A DNA stretch of 24,853 nt from an uncultured Eubacteriales bacterium (GTDB taxonomy: Bacteria > Bacillota_A > Clostridia > Oscillospirales > CAG-272), in contig USKS01000003.1 of assembly GCA_900555345.1 (NCBI GenBank), forward strand, positions 1 through 24,853. The letters run 5' to 3'. This document shows positions 6,395-14,400 of this stretch, piece after piece. Every line of letters begins with the position of its first letter. The stretch's first letter is position 1. A program made the translations under genes and the position numbers. The notes below the pieces were generated by a model. It did no database searches and had not been told where the DNA came from. It saw only the letters and a program-made list of their open reading frames with translations.

Positions 6395-7731
6395 AGGGTA
6401 TGAAAAGAGTATTCAAAGAGGCTGCGGCAGCGCTTCGCCGTATGCTTCTCATTAACAAACGGCTTTTGAAAAAGCCCGGATTTATTGCGTTCCTTTGCCT
6501 TATCCCGCTGCTTGCGGGGGCGGCGTCCCATATGGCGCAGCTTGATTCCGGTGTGCTGACGATAGCTCTTGCCTGCGAGGATCCCGACGACGCGACGGCG
6601 AATGATATTATAGAAAGCCTTGAAAAAGGGTCGCAGATGCTGCGCTTTGTGCGCTGCGGGCAGCCGGACAAGGCTAAAGAGCTTGTGTACGGCGGCAGAG
6701 CCGACGCTGCGTGGATATTCCACGCTGATATGAGGGCGGCGGTGGACAGATACGTGAGAAACAGAGTTCCGAGCAGCGCCGCCGTTACCGTTATAGAAAG
6801 AGAGGAGAGCGCAGCCCTTGCCCTCACGCGGGAAAAGCTGTGCTCGGCGCTGTATCCCTATGCTTCGTACTCGCTGTATCTTCTGTGCCTTGAGGAGCTC
6901 GGTGCCGACACAAACGCTCTGGGCGAAAAACAGCTGAGAGAGTATTACGCTGGAAGCGATGTGGACGCCGATATGTTTGAGGTCGTGTACCCTGACGGGG
7001 AGCGCCTGTCGGCGGGCGGCGATGAACGGACAACCGACGGCGCGCGGGGCGACGACAGCGCGGACGGGCAGAGCGGAGAAGCCGCGGACGGCGCGCAGGG
7101 CGAAAGCGGTGCGGGCGCGCGGGAGGGTGATGACGCGGGCAGCGCGGCAGCATCTTCAGAGGCAGCGCGGGAAAGCTATCTTGTATCTCCCGTTCGCGGC
7201 ATACTTGCCGCGTGCGTTGTCGCTGCGGGACTCGCCTCTGCAATGTACCTCGGCGACGATATGAGCGCGGGGCGCTTTGCATGGCTGGCCAAAAGGCGCA
7301 GAGCGTTTGTTCCGGCGGCATACATTTTCGGCGCCGCCATCGATACAACGGTCATAATGTGCCTGTCCCTTGCGGTTTTCGGGCTTTCGTCTGGCTTTGC
7401 AAGGGAAGTGTCCTGCGGTGCGGCGTTCGCTTTTGCGAGTGCGGCGTTCTGCATATTTGTAAGGGAGCTTTTGCCGAACAATAAGCTGCTCGCGGCGGCG
7501 CTTCCGGTGCTTTCGGCATCGTCTCTCGTACTTTGCCCCGTGTTTCTGAACTTTACAGCCGTACGCCCGCTGAGCCTTTGCCTGCCGGGATATTACTATC
7601 TTTTGTCTTTCAGAGACATAAAGTATCTGCATTTTATGCTTTTGTATGCGGCGGCGGCACTTGCGGCGGCAGCGTCGGTGCACACATTGCGCGCGCTTTT
7701 ATTGCGCCGGTTAAAAAGCAGGGAATCGTAA
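6391..7731 (+). CDS. second ABC-2 type transporter permease
   Basis: Partner permease, about 446 residues, with the same design as the first: an N-terminal span (about 25-45), a long extracytoplasmic loop and about five to six C-terminal spans (from RGILAACVVAAGLASAMYLG onward). The two probably form a heterodimeric channel. The loop contains a low-complexity insert at about 208-263, composed mainly of Gly, Asp, Ala, Ser and Glu, just before the membrane cluster. I prefer GTG 6391, which overlaps the previous stop (GTGA); ATG 6400 is an equally plausible start nine bases on. It ends the exporter operon. A weak stem (7740-7745 with 7753-7758) follows but has no T tract. Confidence 0.82.
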   Translation: MKGMKRVFKEAAAALRRMLLINKRLLKKPGFIAFLCLIPLLAGAASHMAQLDSGVLTIALACEDPDDATANDIIESLEKGSQMLRFVRCGQPDKAKELVYGGRADAAWIFHADMRAAVDRYVRNRVPSSAAVTVIEREESAALALTREKLCSALYPYASYSLYLLCLEELGADTNALGEKQLREYYAGSDVDADMFEVVYPDGERLSAGGDERTTDGARGDDSADGQSGEAADGAQGESGAGAREGDDAGSAAASSEAARESYLVSPVRGILAACVVAAGLASAMYLGDDMSAGRFAWLAKRRRAFVPAAYIFGAAIDTTVIMCLSLAVFGLSSGFAREVSCGAAFAFASAAFCIFVRELLPNNKLLAAALPVLSASSLVLCPVFLNFTAVRPLSLCLPGYYYLLSFRDIKYLHFMLLYAAAALAAAASVHTLRALLLRRLKSRES

Positions 7732-7880
7732 GGCGATTTTGCCGCTTTTTCGGCGGCATATTGCCCGATATTAAATTTATCGCAGCTTTTTTAATAAGCT
7801 TAACAAATTATTATTATTTTAAGCGGTGTGTGCGGGATCGGTGCACTGTAAAATTATAAACCCCGCCCCACACAGCGGGC
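7732..7880. other. non-coding region with competing short stems
   Basis: No reading frame here looks real. The sequence has an AT-rich section (7776-7822) and then GC-rich elements that can pair in alternative ways: GCGGG at 7832-7836, CCCGC at 7862-7866 and GCGGG at 7875-7879, with GTGTG 7826-7830 also complementary to CACAC 7869-7873. No gene follows on the plus strand, so a riboswitch role is not supported. Confidence 0.3.
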
Positions 7881-7990
7881 CTTTGCGACCCCGGAGCTGC
7901 AAAACCTAACCTACACGGTGAGACTTTGCGACCGCAGAATCGCAAAACCCAACCTACACGGTGAGACTTTGCGGCTGCAGAACCTCAAAA
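7881..7990. repeat. 43-bp intergenic tandem repeats
   Basis: Two complete units (7881-7923 and 7924-7966) and a partial third (7967-7990) start with CTTTGCG. The full units share ACCTACACGGTGAGA at their ends. The second can fold through TTTGCGA/TCGCAAA (7 bp) and the first through TTTGC/GCAAA, while the sequence between the arms differs. The unit pattern suggests a mobile or dispersed intergenic element. No spacers are present, so it is not a CRISPR array. Confidence 0.8.
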
Positions 7991-8029
7991 AAGAAGCAGC
8001 GGGCACGACCGAAAGGTCATGTCCGCTGC
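7987..8029 (-). terminator. terminator of the minus-strand lipoprotein gene
   Basis: Arms 7996-8010 and 8015-8029 pair at 13 of 15 positions plus one wobble around a four-base loop. On the minus strand the stem is followed by a T-rich run (complement of AAAAAAGAA). It lies 18 bases beyond the stop of the 8048-8506 gene. Confidence 0.85.
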
Positions 8030-8047
8030 GTATTTCATTAATTGTTC

Positions 8048-8506
8048 TTATTTTTCAGTATCGGTGCCGTTCCCCTCTTCAAAAGCGTTATGAAGATCAA
8101 GACCGAGGTTGAATTCGTCGAAATTTACATCTTGAATCACATAGCTTTTGGGCGAATCTCCCGTGAGCGTAAACTTTCCGTTATTATATAAAAAGCTTAC
8201 ATCCGTACCGTCGGCTTTGTCAAATGTAATACATCCCAAACCGTAAAGCAGTTCGCCTTTTTCGTTCGTGGTACGCAGATGCTCATTGGTCTCTTTCAGT
8301 TTCAGACTTTTGAGATAACGTATGACAGGTGCCATCTGCTCGCTGCCTTCTGCAATGCCGGCGACGCAGCGTATACGGACCACATCACTGAAAAACTCAT
8401 CGGTAAAAAGATCGTTTGCGGCAGCTTCTTCTTTATCGCTTTTTGCGCAGCCGCAGATGCCGAAGATCAAAACCGATACAAGTAAAAATGCCAATATTCT
8501 TTTCAT
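8048..8506 (-). CDS. predicted lipoprotein, function unknown
   Basis: The 152-residue product starts MKRILAFLLVSVLIFGICGC, a typical lipoprotein signal peptide with the lipobox ICGC and probable acylated Cys20, followed by a charged linker (AKSDKEEAAAND). It should be exported and anchored to the outer face of the cytoplasmic membrane. The rest is a compact alpha/beta-like region with several Gly turns (GELLYGLGCITFDKADGTD), which I cannot assign to a family. A longer open frame begins at 8728, but I chose ATG 8506 because AAAGGA precedes it and the signal peptide starts there. A sigma-A promoter lies at 8680-8652, leaving a leader of about 140 bases, and a good terminator follows. The gene is monocistronic. 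Confidence 0.85.
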   Translation of the reverse strand: MKRILAFLLVSVLIFGICGCAKSDKEEAAANDLFTDEFFSDVVRIRCVAGIAEGSEQMAPVIRYLKSLKLKETNEHLRTTNEKGELLYGLGCITFDKADGTDVSFLYNNGKFTLTGDSPKSYVIQDVNFDEFNLGLDLHNAFEEGNGTDTEK

Positions 8507-8651
8507 AGTTCCCGTCCTTTCAAAATGTTTTATTATTTCGGATGTGTACGGTACCATCGAGATCAGCGCCACATCCTCTGCTATGCGGCATTGCCGCAGA
8601 TATCCGTTCACCGTTGAGTGTTTATAAGTTATAAGTGCTTTTTTTAAAATA

Positions 8652-8680
8652 ATCATACTATAAAATATTTGCAATTTCAA
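8652..8680 (-). promoter_or_regulatory. sigma-A promoter for the minus-strand lipoprotein gene
   Basis: On the minus strand TTGAAA (8680-8675) and TATGAT (8657-8652) are 17 bases apart. The predicted start of transcription near 8645 leaves about 140 bases of leader before ATG 8506. The leader contains a small GCGGCA/TGCCGC stem near 8585-8597. Confidence 0.72.
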
Positions 8681-8756
8681 CCATGCCGCACGTTTTTTAC
8701 CTTTAGAATGAAACTTTATTGTGAACATCGGAAAACGCCTGTATTACCTTTATATC

Positions 8757-8783
8757 GCGGCGCGCCCCGCGGACGGGCGCCGC
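8757..8783. other. GC-rich hairpin in the divergent intergenic region
   Basis: GCGGCGC (8757-8763) pairs with GCGCCGC (8777-8783) between the promoters of the lipoprotein and rnhA. No T tract follows on either side, so it is not a standard terminator. The 375-base interval 8507-8881 otherwise holds only the two divergent promoters; I see no gene in it. Confidence 0.4.
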
Positions 8784-8816
8784 TGTGATGGCAGTGTGCA
8801 TTTTGCCCGAAAACGG

Positions 8817-8845
8817 TTGCAAAAGATATATTTGCGTGGTAAAAT
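8817..8845 (+). promoter_or_regulatory. sigma-A promoter for rnhA and following genes
   Basis: TTGCAA (8817-8822) and TAAAAT (8840-8845) are separated by 17 bases, 37 bases upstream of the rnhA start. It is the only good promoter I see before the three-gene group rnhA, lipoprotein, DUF1015. Confidence 0.7.
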
Positions 8846-8881
8846 ATAAGTTAGTACCACCCACGGCGGAGGAAATGCATT

Positions 8882-9322
8882 TTGAAAAATGTGGATATAT
8901 ACACGGACGGCTCCTGCAAAATAAATCCCGGTCCCGGCGGCTGGGCGGCAATTCTCGTGTACGGCAGCGCCGAAAGAGAGATATGCGGCGGAGAGGCGGA
9001 TACCACCAACAACCGCATGGAGCTTAAAGCGGTCATAAACGCTCTTAAAATGCTGAAAGAGCCGTGCAGCGTCCGCATTACCACCGATTCGCGGTACGTA
9101 GCCGACGGCATCGGAAAGGGCTGGGCGGCGTCATGGAAAAAGCGCGGCTGGAAAAAGGCGGACAAATCTCCCGCGCTCAACCCCGAGCTGTGGGACGAGC
9201 TTCTCGGTCTTTGCGAAACACACGATGTGAGCTTTGAGTGGGTAAAGGGGCACGCGGGTCACCCGTACAACGAGCGCTGCGACACCCTTGCTCAGACCGA
9301 GGCGGAAAAATACAGAAAATAA
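8882..9322 (+). CDS. rnhA: ribonuclease HI
   Basis: RNase HI cuts the RNA strand of RNA-DNA hybrids, such as R-loops and replication primers, in the cytoplasm. The 146-residue protein has the normal length and all catalytic residues: Asp9 in YTDGSC, Glu47 in NNRMELKA, Asp69 in TTDSRYV and Asp134 in ERCDTLA, plus the His124 loop in [10 protein letters not shown]. The basic handle region ([11 protein letters not shown]) is present, as in the Escherichia coli enzyme. The start is a TTG with GGAGG (8868-8872) nine bases upstream; the nearby ATG 8875 is out of frame. It is first in a short plus-strand gene group, 38 bases before the lipoprotein, and a short GC stem (9331-9346) lies in that gap. 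Confidence 0.96.
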   Translation: MKNVDIYTDGSCKINPGPGGWAAILVYGSAEREICGGEADTTNNRMELKAVINALKMLKEPCSVRITTDSRYVADGIGKGWAASWKKRGWKKADKSPALNPELWDELLGLCETHDVSFEWVKGHAGHPYNERCDTLAQTEAEKYRK

Positions 9323-9360
9323 TTAAAATACCGCGCTGCGGCGCGGCAAAGGAGAAACCT

Positions 9361-9855
9361 ATGAAAACAAAGATCATTTCGCTTATTCTTGTGTCGGTAT
9401 TTGCGGCGGCGCTGCTTATGGGCTGCGCTTCTTCCGATGTTGCCGCCGAGACCGCATGGGTCGACGTAAACTCCGGAAACGTCAGAAAATGCACCCATTC
9501 CGAAACTCAGGCGGAAACCGCGCCCGATACGGACGCCGACGGCAATCTTCTTCTGACCACCGACGAGAACCGCCTCGTATACCAGACAGAGTACGGCTGC
9601 GAGGTGCTCGTGTTCAACGGCACATATGTAAGTAAGATTTATCTTGTATATACTTTTGCGAGCGCCGACGATGCCTCGCAGTATCTGAGCAGCCAAGCAA
9701 ATGACATTATGTCCGCGGGAGACATTACGGATATAAAGCAGCAGGATAATATACTTATCCTGAACCCTAAAATGTCATCTCAGAACTATATCAAATACCT
9801 CTCCATGACACGAGAGCAGGTTGAAGAAGAGTTCGCTTCTTTCAAGAAGCAGTAA
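9361..9855 (+). CDS. predicted lipoprotein, function unknown
   Basis: The 164-residue protein opens with MKTKIISLILVSVFAAALLM and the lipobox LLMGC, with Cys22 the likely lipid-modified residue. It should be exported and held on the outer face of the membrane. The mature part begins with an acidic linker and continues with alternating strand-like segments (CEVLVFNGTYVSKIYLVYTF) and a Ser/Asp-rich helix. I do not recognise the family. The start ATG 9361 has AAAGGAG just upstream, and in-frame sequence before it overlaps rnhA and lacks coding character. It is followed 17 bases later by the DUF1015 gene and probably shares its transcript. Confidence 0.85.
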   Translation: MKTKIISLILVSVFAAALLMGCASSDVAAETAWVDVNSGNVRKCTHSETQAETAPDTDADGNLLLTTDENRLVYQTEYGCEVLVFNGTYVSKIYLVYTFASADDASQYLSSQANDIMSAGDITDIKQQDNILILNPKMSSQNYIKYLSMTREQVEEEFASFKKQ

Positions 9856-9872
9856 TTTCAGAGGAGATATAT

Positions 9873-11084
9873 ATGGGAGAAACCATTTTCGGCGCAGCCG
9901 ACATACTCCTGCCCCCCTTTGACGACCCCGCAGAATGGAGCGCGTATTCGGTTATAGCGTGTGACCAATTTACAAGCGAGCCGGAGTACTGGGAAAAAGC
10001 GGAGAAGCTGAGCGGCGCACTCTCAACGCTTGATATGATACTGCCCGAGGCATACCTCGGTACCAATAAAGAGGCGGCGGCTAAATGGCGCATTGCCGAA
10101 AAAATGCCCCTTGCTTTGCAAAAGCTGCATTGCTATAAAAGCAGCATGGTGTATGTGGAGAGAGTTCTGCCGGACGGCGGAGTTCGCCGCGGAATTGTAG
10201 GCAGTATCGATCTTGAAGAATATGACTATACGCCATCCTCGGCATCCCCTGTCAGAGCAACGGAGAAAACCGTCGTGGAGAGGATCCCGCCTCGCGTGGA
10301 GATACGCCGAGGCGCTCCGATAGAGCTTCCGCACGTCATGGTATTTGCCGACGACAGAAAAGGTATGCTTATACAGTACCTTTGCGATCGCAGAGAGAGT
10401 CTTCGCCGCCTTTACGATTTCGATCTCATGCTCGGCGGCGGACATATAACCGCATACCTTGTTGACGGTGAGATACTCAGAGCGCTCCTTTGCAATATTG
10501 CGGACTATGAGGCGGAAAAAAGCGGCTCCGTCGTGTACGCAATGGGCGACGGCAACCACTCGCTCGCAAGCGCAAAAGCATACTGGGAACAGCTGAAGGC
10601 GGACGGGGCGGCGCCCGATCATCCCGCGCGCCGCGCGCTTGTTGAACTTGTTGACCTCGGCGACGGCGCTATCGCCTTTGAACCTATATACAGGCTTATC
10701 ACAAACTGCGATACCGAGAAGCTTATATCGGCGCTGCGCGAGAGCGCCGAAAAACACGGCAGCAAAAAAACTGCCGTCGCTGTGACGGCTGACGGAGAAA
10801 GGGAAGTGTCCCTTCCCGATCTTCACCCGCTTGCGATCGGCTGCCTGCAGCAGTTTCTCGACACCTGCGGTCTTACTTTCGACTGTGACTATATCCACGG
10901 CGAGGATACTCTGCGCACTCTCAGCCGCCGTCCCGACGCGGTGGGATTTCTGTGCGGCGGTATAGAAAAAAGCGAGCTGTTTGACTATGTGACGCGCCAC
11001 GGCGTTCTGCCCAGAAAGACATTTTCCATGGGTGAGGCGCGCAGCAAACGCTATTATCTAGAGGCAAGAAAGATAACTTTCTGA
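9873..11084 (+). CDS. DUF1015 family protein
   Basis: The 403-residue protein matches the DUF1015 family, which has about this length. Landmarks are the N-terminal PPFDDPAEW and YSVIACDQFTSEPEYW segments and the central YAMGDGNHSLASAKAYWE motif near residues 221-238, which carries the conserved D-G-N-H core. Characterised relatives include the archaeal free-serine kinase SerK and the staphylococcal SbnI, so a small-molecule kinase is a reasonable guess. Whether this protein phosphorylates serine is unknown. It is cytoplasmic, with no signal peptide or membrane span. GAGGAG stands eight bases before the ATG. It is last in the group after rnhA and the lipoprotein, and a bulged hairpin follows at 11113-11169. 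Confidence 0.85.
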   Translation: MGETIFGAADILLPPFDDPAEWSAYSVIACDQFTSEPEYWEKAEKLSGALSTLDMILPEAYLGTNKEAAAKWRIAEKMPLALQKLHCYKSSMVYVERVLPDGGVRRGIVGSIDLEEYDYTPSSASPVRATEKTVVERIPPRVEIRRGAPIELPHVMVFADDRKGMLIQYLCDRRESLRRLYDFDLMLGGGHITAYLVDGEILRALLCNIADYEAEKSGSVVYAMGDGNHSLASAKAYWEQLKADGAAPDHPARRALVELVDLGDGAIAFEPIYRLITNCDTEKLISALRESAEKHGSKKTAVAVTADGEREVSLPDLHPLAIGCLQQFLDTCGLTFDCDYIHGEDTLRTLSRRPDAVGFLCGGIEKSELFDYVTRHGVLPRKTFSMGEARSKRYYLEARKITF

Positions 11085-11112
11085 AGACGGAATACATAAC
11101 ACATCCGATTAT

Positions 11113-11174
11113 AGGCGGCTGCATAAGGGTTTTAGGGAAATGTGACAAAGGAACCCTGCGCAGCTGCCTGTTTT
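11113..11174 (+). terminator. probable terminator after the DUF1015 gene
   Basis: An outer stem of ten pairs (11113-11122 with 11160-11169, one wobble) encloses an inner six-base stem AGGGTT/AACCCT (11126-11131 with 11152-11157). GTTTT follows directly. The large loop makes it less typical than the other terminators here. Confidence 0.6.
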
Positions 11175-11384
11175 GCACTTGCCGAAGCCCGAAACCGGCG
11201 ACGGATTCGACAAAAAATTACATTTTTATATATATAATAACCAAACACGATTTTTTGCGTGCCCGATAGATAAATGCTTTTCGTCATATGATTCGACATA
11301 AAAACCGTGCCGAAAAACGCAAAATACTGCATTTTAATATCAAAAATGTGAACATATTGTACACGCACTGTGCAATTTGAAAAA
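11175..11384. other. AT-rich intergenic region upstream of the cohesin protein gene
   Basis: No gene is visible. The nonamer GATTCGACA occurs twice in direct orientation, at 11204-11212 and 11290-11298, each followed by an A-rich stretch, a possible regulator site pair. AT content rises sharply toward the promoter at 11420. Confidence 0.35.
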
Positions 11385-11419
11385 TTAGGGTAAATTTTTA
11401 TTTATTTTTTTATAAACTA

Positions 11420-11448
11420 TTGACAATGCGGGGGCAGAAAAGTATAAT
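11420..11448 (+). promoter_or_regulatory. consensus sigma-A promoter with AT-rich upstream element
   Basis: TTGACA (11420-11425) and TATAAT (11443-11448), 17 bases apart, match the consensus exactly. The 35 bases before it are almost pure A/T with phased T runs, like an UP element. An AGGAGGT site (11466-11472) follows six bases before the ATG. All signals point to high expression. Confidence 0.92.
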
Positions 11449-11478
11449 GTAAGTACCAATATTTTAGGAGGTAAGCTC

Positions 11479-14400
11479 ATGAAAAAATTACTTTCTGTAA
11501 TTGTAATTGTCACTATGCTTGTGACCGCAATGTGTCCTGCGTTCGCAATCATGGCAGCTGACACGCTTGACATTTCCGCCGAAAACACATACTTTACAAA
11601 GAATGACGACGGAAACGGCGAGTCAACTATGACTGTTTCAGTTACAAACAACCCCGGATTTTCCGATCTTACATTTGTGGTGTATTACGATACCACCTAT
11701 GTAAGCTCCATTGAACCCGATACCGCAAGTTCCGTGTTCGGTGACGATTTCATAACTGTAAACGGTGCAAGAAAATCAACTGTTGCAGCTGTGAAGAAGC
11801 TTTTCACCGCTGCAGGCCTTGCGACCGGCGCTACGATCTACGCAAGGCAGATCGACGTTAATTATACTGATGCAAACGGCGAACCGCTGAATACTGCCGA
11901 GCTCGGCGAGATTCTGAAGTTTGTCGTAACATCTGCCGGGACTTATGATGAGATCCCCGACAAAGCAGTCACTGTCGGCTACTTCGTTGCGTCTGCTTCA
12001 AACGTGGGCGGCGATAATCTGGAGTTCAGCGCTCCCGGCACCTGCGCAATAGAGAAAGACCCCTGGGCTTCTTTCGAGACCGAAAAGACGTATGACAATT
12101 TCACACTTGCGGCCGGCGATATGAACGTTTATGCGGGCACTACTACCGTTGACGTTCCCGTAAGAGTCTACAAAAATACTAATGAGTATGGCTTCTTGTC
12201 AACGGCACTCACCATTGTTTTCCCGAAAGAACTTCATCTTGATTCTCTCATTTTCAACACAAAGGCGCAGTCCGTAAACCCCATTAAGCGTATTAGTGAC
12301 GATGCACACACCGACTATGCTATTCAGGATCATCTTGATAATTTCAATGAACAGTGCCAGGGCGTGTTTGAGCAGAATAACATCGACTGGAGAACCCTGG
12401 ATGCAAAGTGCGAATACTTTTTGACAGAGCCTACCGAGCCAACTGTCGAAGGCAGTATGAGAGAAACCGACGCTTTGTTCTACACGCTCAGATTTGTGCT
12501 TCCCGAGAACGCAAGACCCGGTACAAAGTATGATATTAAGGTTTACACCAGAGTCAGAGACGGCGTTGTCGGATTTGTCGGCGGTACCGAGAATGAAAAT
12601 ATCGTTTCCATGACACACAACCTCGGCAACGGTTCCATTAAGGTCCTGAGCAAGTCCGCTTGTGACCACTCCGAGACCGAAGAGCAAATCGTAACTCCCG
12701 CAACCTGCACATCCGTCGGTACAAAGAATATCGTCTGCAAGCTTTGCGGCGAGATTATTGATACCGTTGAGATCCCCAAGATTGACCATACATACGAAGC
12801 AGTTGTTACAGAGCCTACCTGTGAAAAGGGCGGCTACACCACATACACCTGCTCCGTATGTAACCACAGTTACACCGGCGATGAGACCGCTGCTCTCGGA
12901 CATGTAGCCGGCGAAAAGAAAGTTACCGTCGAGCCTACATACGAAGCAGAGGGTACATACGAGATCCGCTGCACAAGATGTGACAAGGTTCTCGAGACCG
13001 GTTCTATCCCGAAACTTGTAAAGACAACTATTACCGTAGGCGATGCGTCTACAAAGCCCGGCAACGATATAGTAGTTCCCGTAACTGTTGCAGACAACCC
13101 GGGTATGTTCATTACAAGACTTACAGTTAAATACGACGCAACAAAGCTTACCTTCGTAGAGGCAGTTAACGGCGAAGTATTTGCAGACGCTACAAACGTG
13201 CTCTTCACTAAAGTAGAGGACGGCAACCTCACTCTGTATTTCGAGACAGCAGACGAGGCCGATACTTCCGTAAATGGCGTTCTTGCAAACCTGAAGTTTA
13301 CTGTTAACTCCGATGAAAGCATAGTAGGAACAACCGATATTACAGTTGAGGTTGAGGACGCAGTCAACTATGCAGGCAAGGATCTTGACATCGTTACCGC
13401 AAACGGTACCGTAACCATCGCGGCTAACCAGAAGATCACTGCCGAGAGCCGTGAAGTTGAAATCAACAAGACTGTTGAAGTTCCCGTTGCAATCGCTGCA
13501 AACGAGGGCGTTTGGGCACTCCGTCTTGAGGTTGCATATAATGCGGATCTCATAACTCTTGAGTCCATCAAGTCCGGACTGCTCTCGCTCGAAGAGGGCG
13601 TGAACTACAGCGTAAAAGACGGTGTCATCACTATCTTCAAGGACGCTGACGATCTTGCTAACATTGAAGCAGACGGCACACTCTTTACCCTCGTATTCAA
13701 GGCAGGCGCCGCGACCGGCGAGTCTGCTGTCGGTATTACAGTGCTTAATGCTATTAATAACAAGGGCGAGGACCTCTCCATTAAGATATTCAACGGTGCC
13801 GTAAAGGTTATCCCCTGCACGCACTCTGAATACAAGACCGAAGTAACCAAGGCTCCTACAGTTGAGGAAGAGGGCGTTCTGTCCTACATCTGCACCAACT
13901 GCGGCGAGACCTTCAAGACCGAGCCTATCGCACGTCTTGCAGGACTTACTATCGGTAAGGTTACTGCCAATGCAGGCGGCGCAGTCGCAGTTCCCGTAAC
14001 TGTTTCTTCCAACCCCGGCACATACTCCATCAGAATGGAATACAGATATGATGCCGAAGTTCTTACGTTCGTAAACGTAACCAGCGGTATCTTCACTGCT
14101 GACGAGTTCAGTGCTTCCGTACATGACGGCGTTGTTACAGTATATGTAGAGGCTGACACGGTTGCCAACATAACCGATGACGGCGTTGCATTTACCCTCA
14201 ACTTCACCGCAGCAAGCACTGCTGAGGGCACATACGAGGTTGCCGGTACTCTCCTTCAGGACAGCACCGTAAATGTTGACGGCGATGAGATCGCTTACAC
14301 CGTTGTAAACGGCGAAGTTGCAATCACCAATAACTTCGTAGCAAGAATAGGCGATAACTATTACACCGACCTTAAGACCGCATTCGATGCAGCAGTTGAC

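Noticed and set aside
7826..7879. Attenuator-like alternative stems (GCGGG, CCCGC, GCGGG)
   Set aside because: There is no downstream gene in either direction that could be controlled, and the pairings are only five bases long.
7881..7990. CRISPR array
   Set aside because: The units are directly adjacent with no spacers, only two and a half copies exist, and no cas gene is near.
11855..11930. Dockerin-like calcium loop (DVNYTDANGEPLNTAE)
   Set aside because: It is a single segment inside the first cohesin-like domain, lacks the duplicated 22-residue dockerin pattern and fits a loop before a beta strand.
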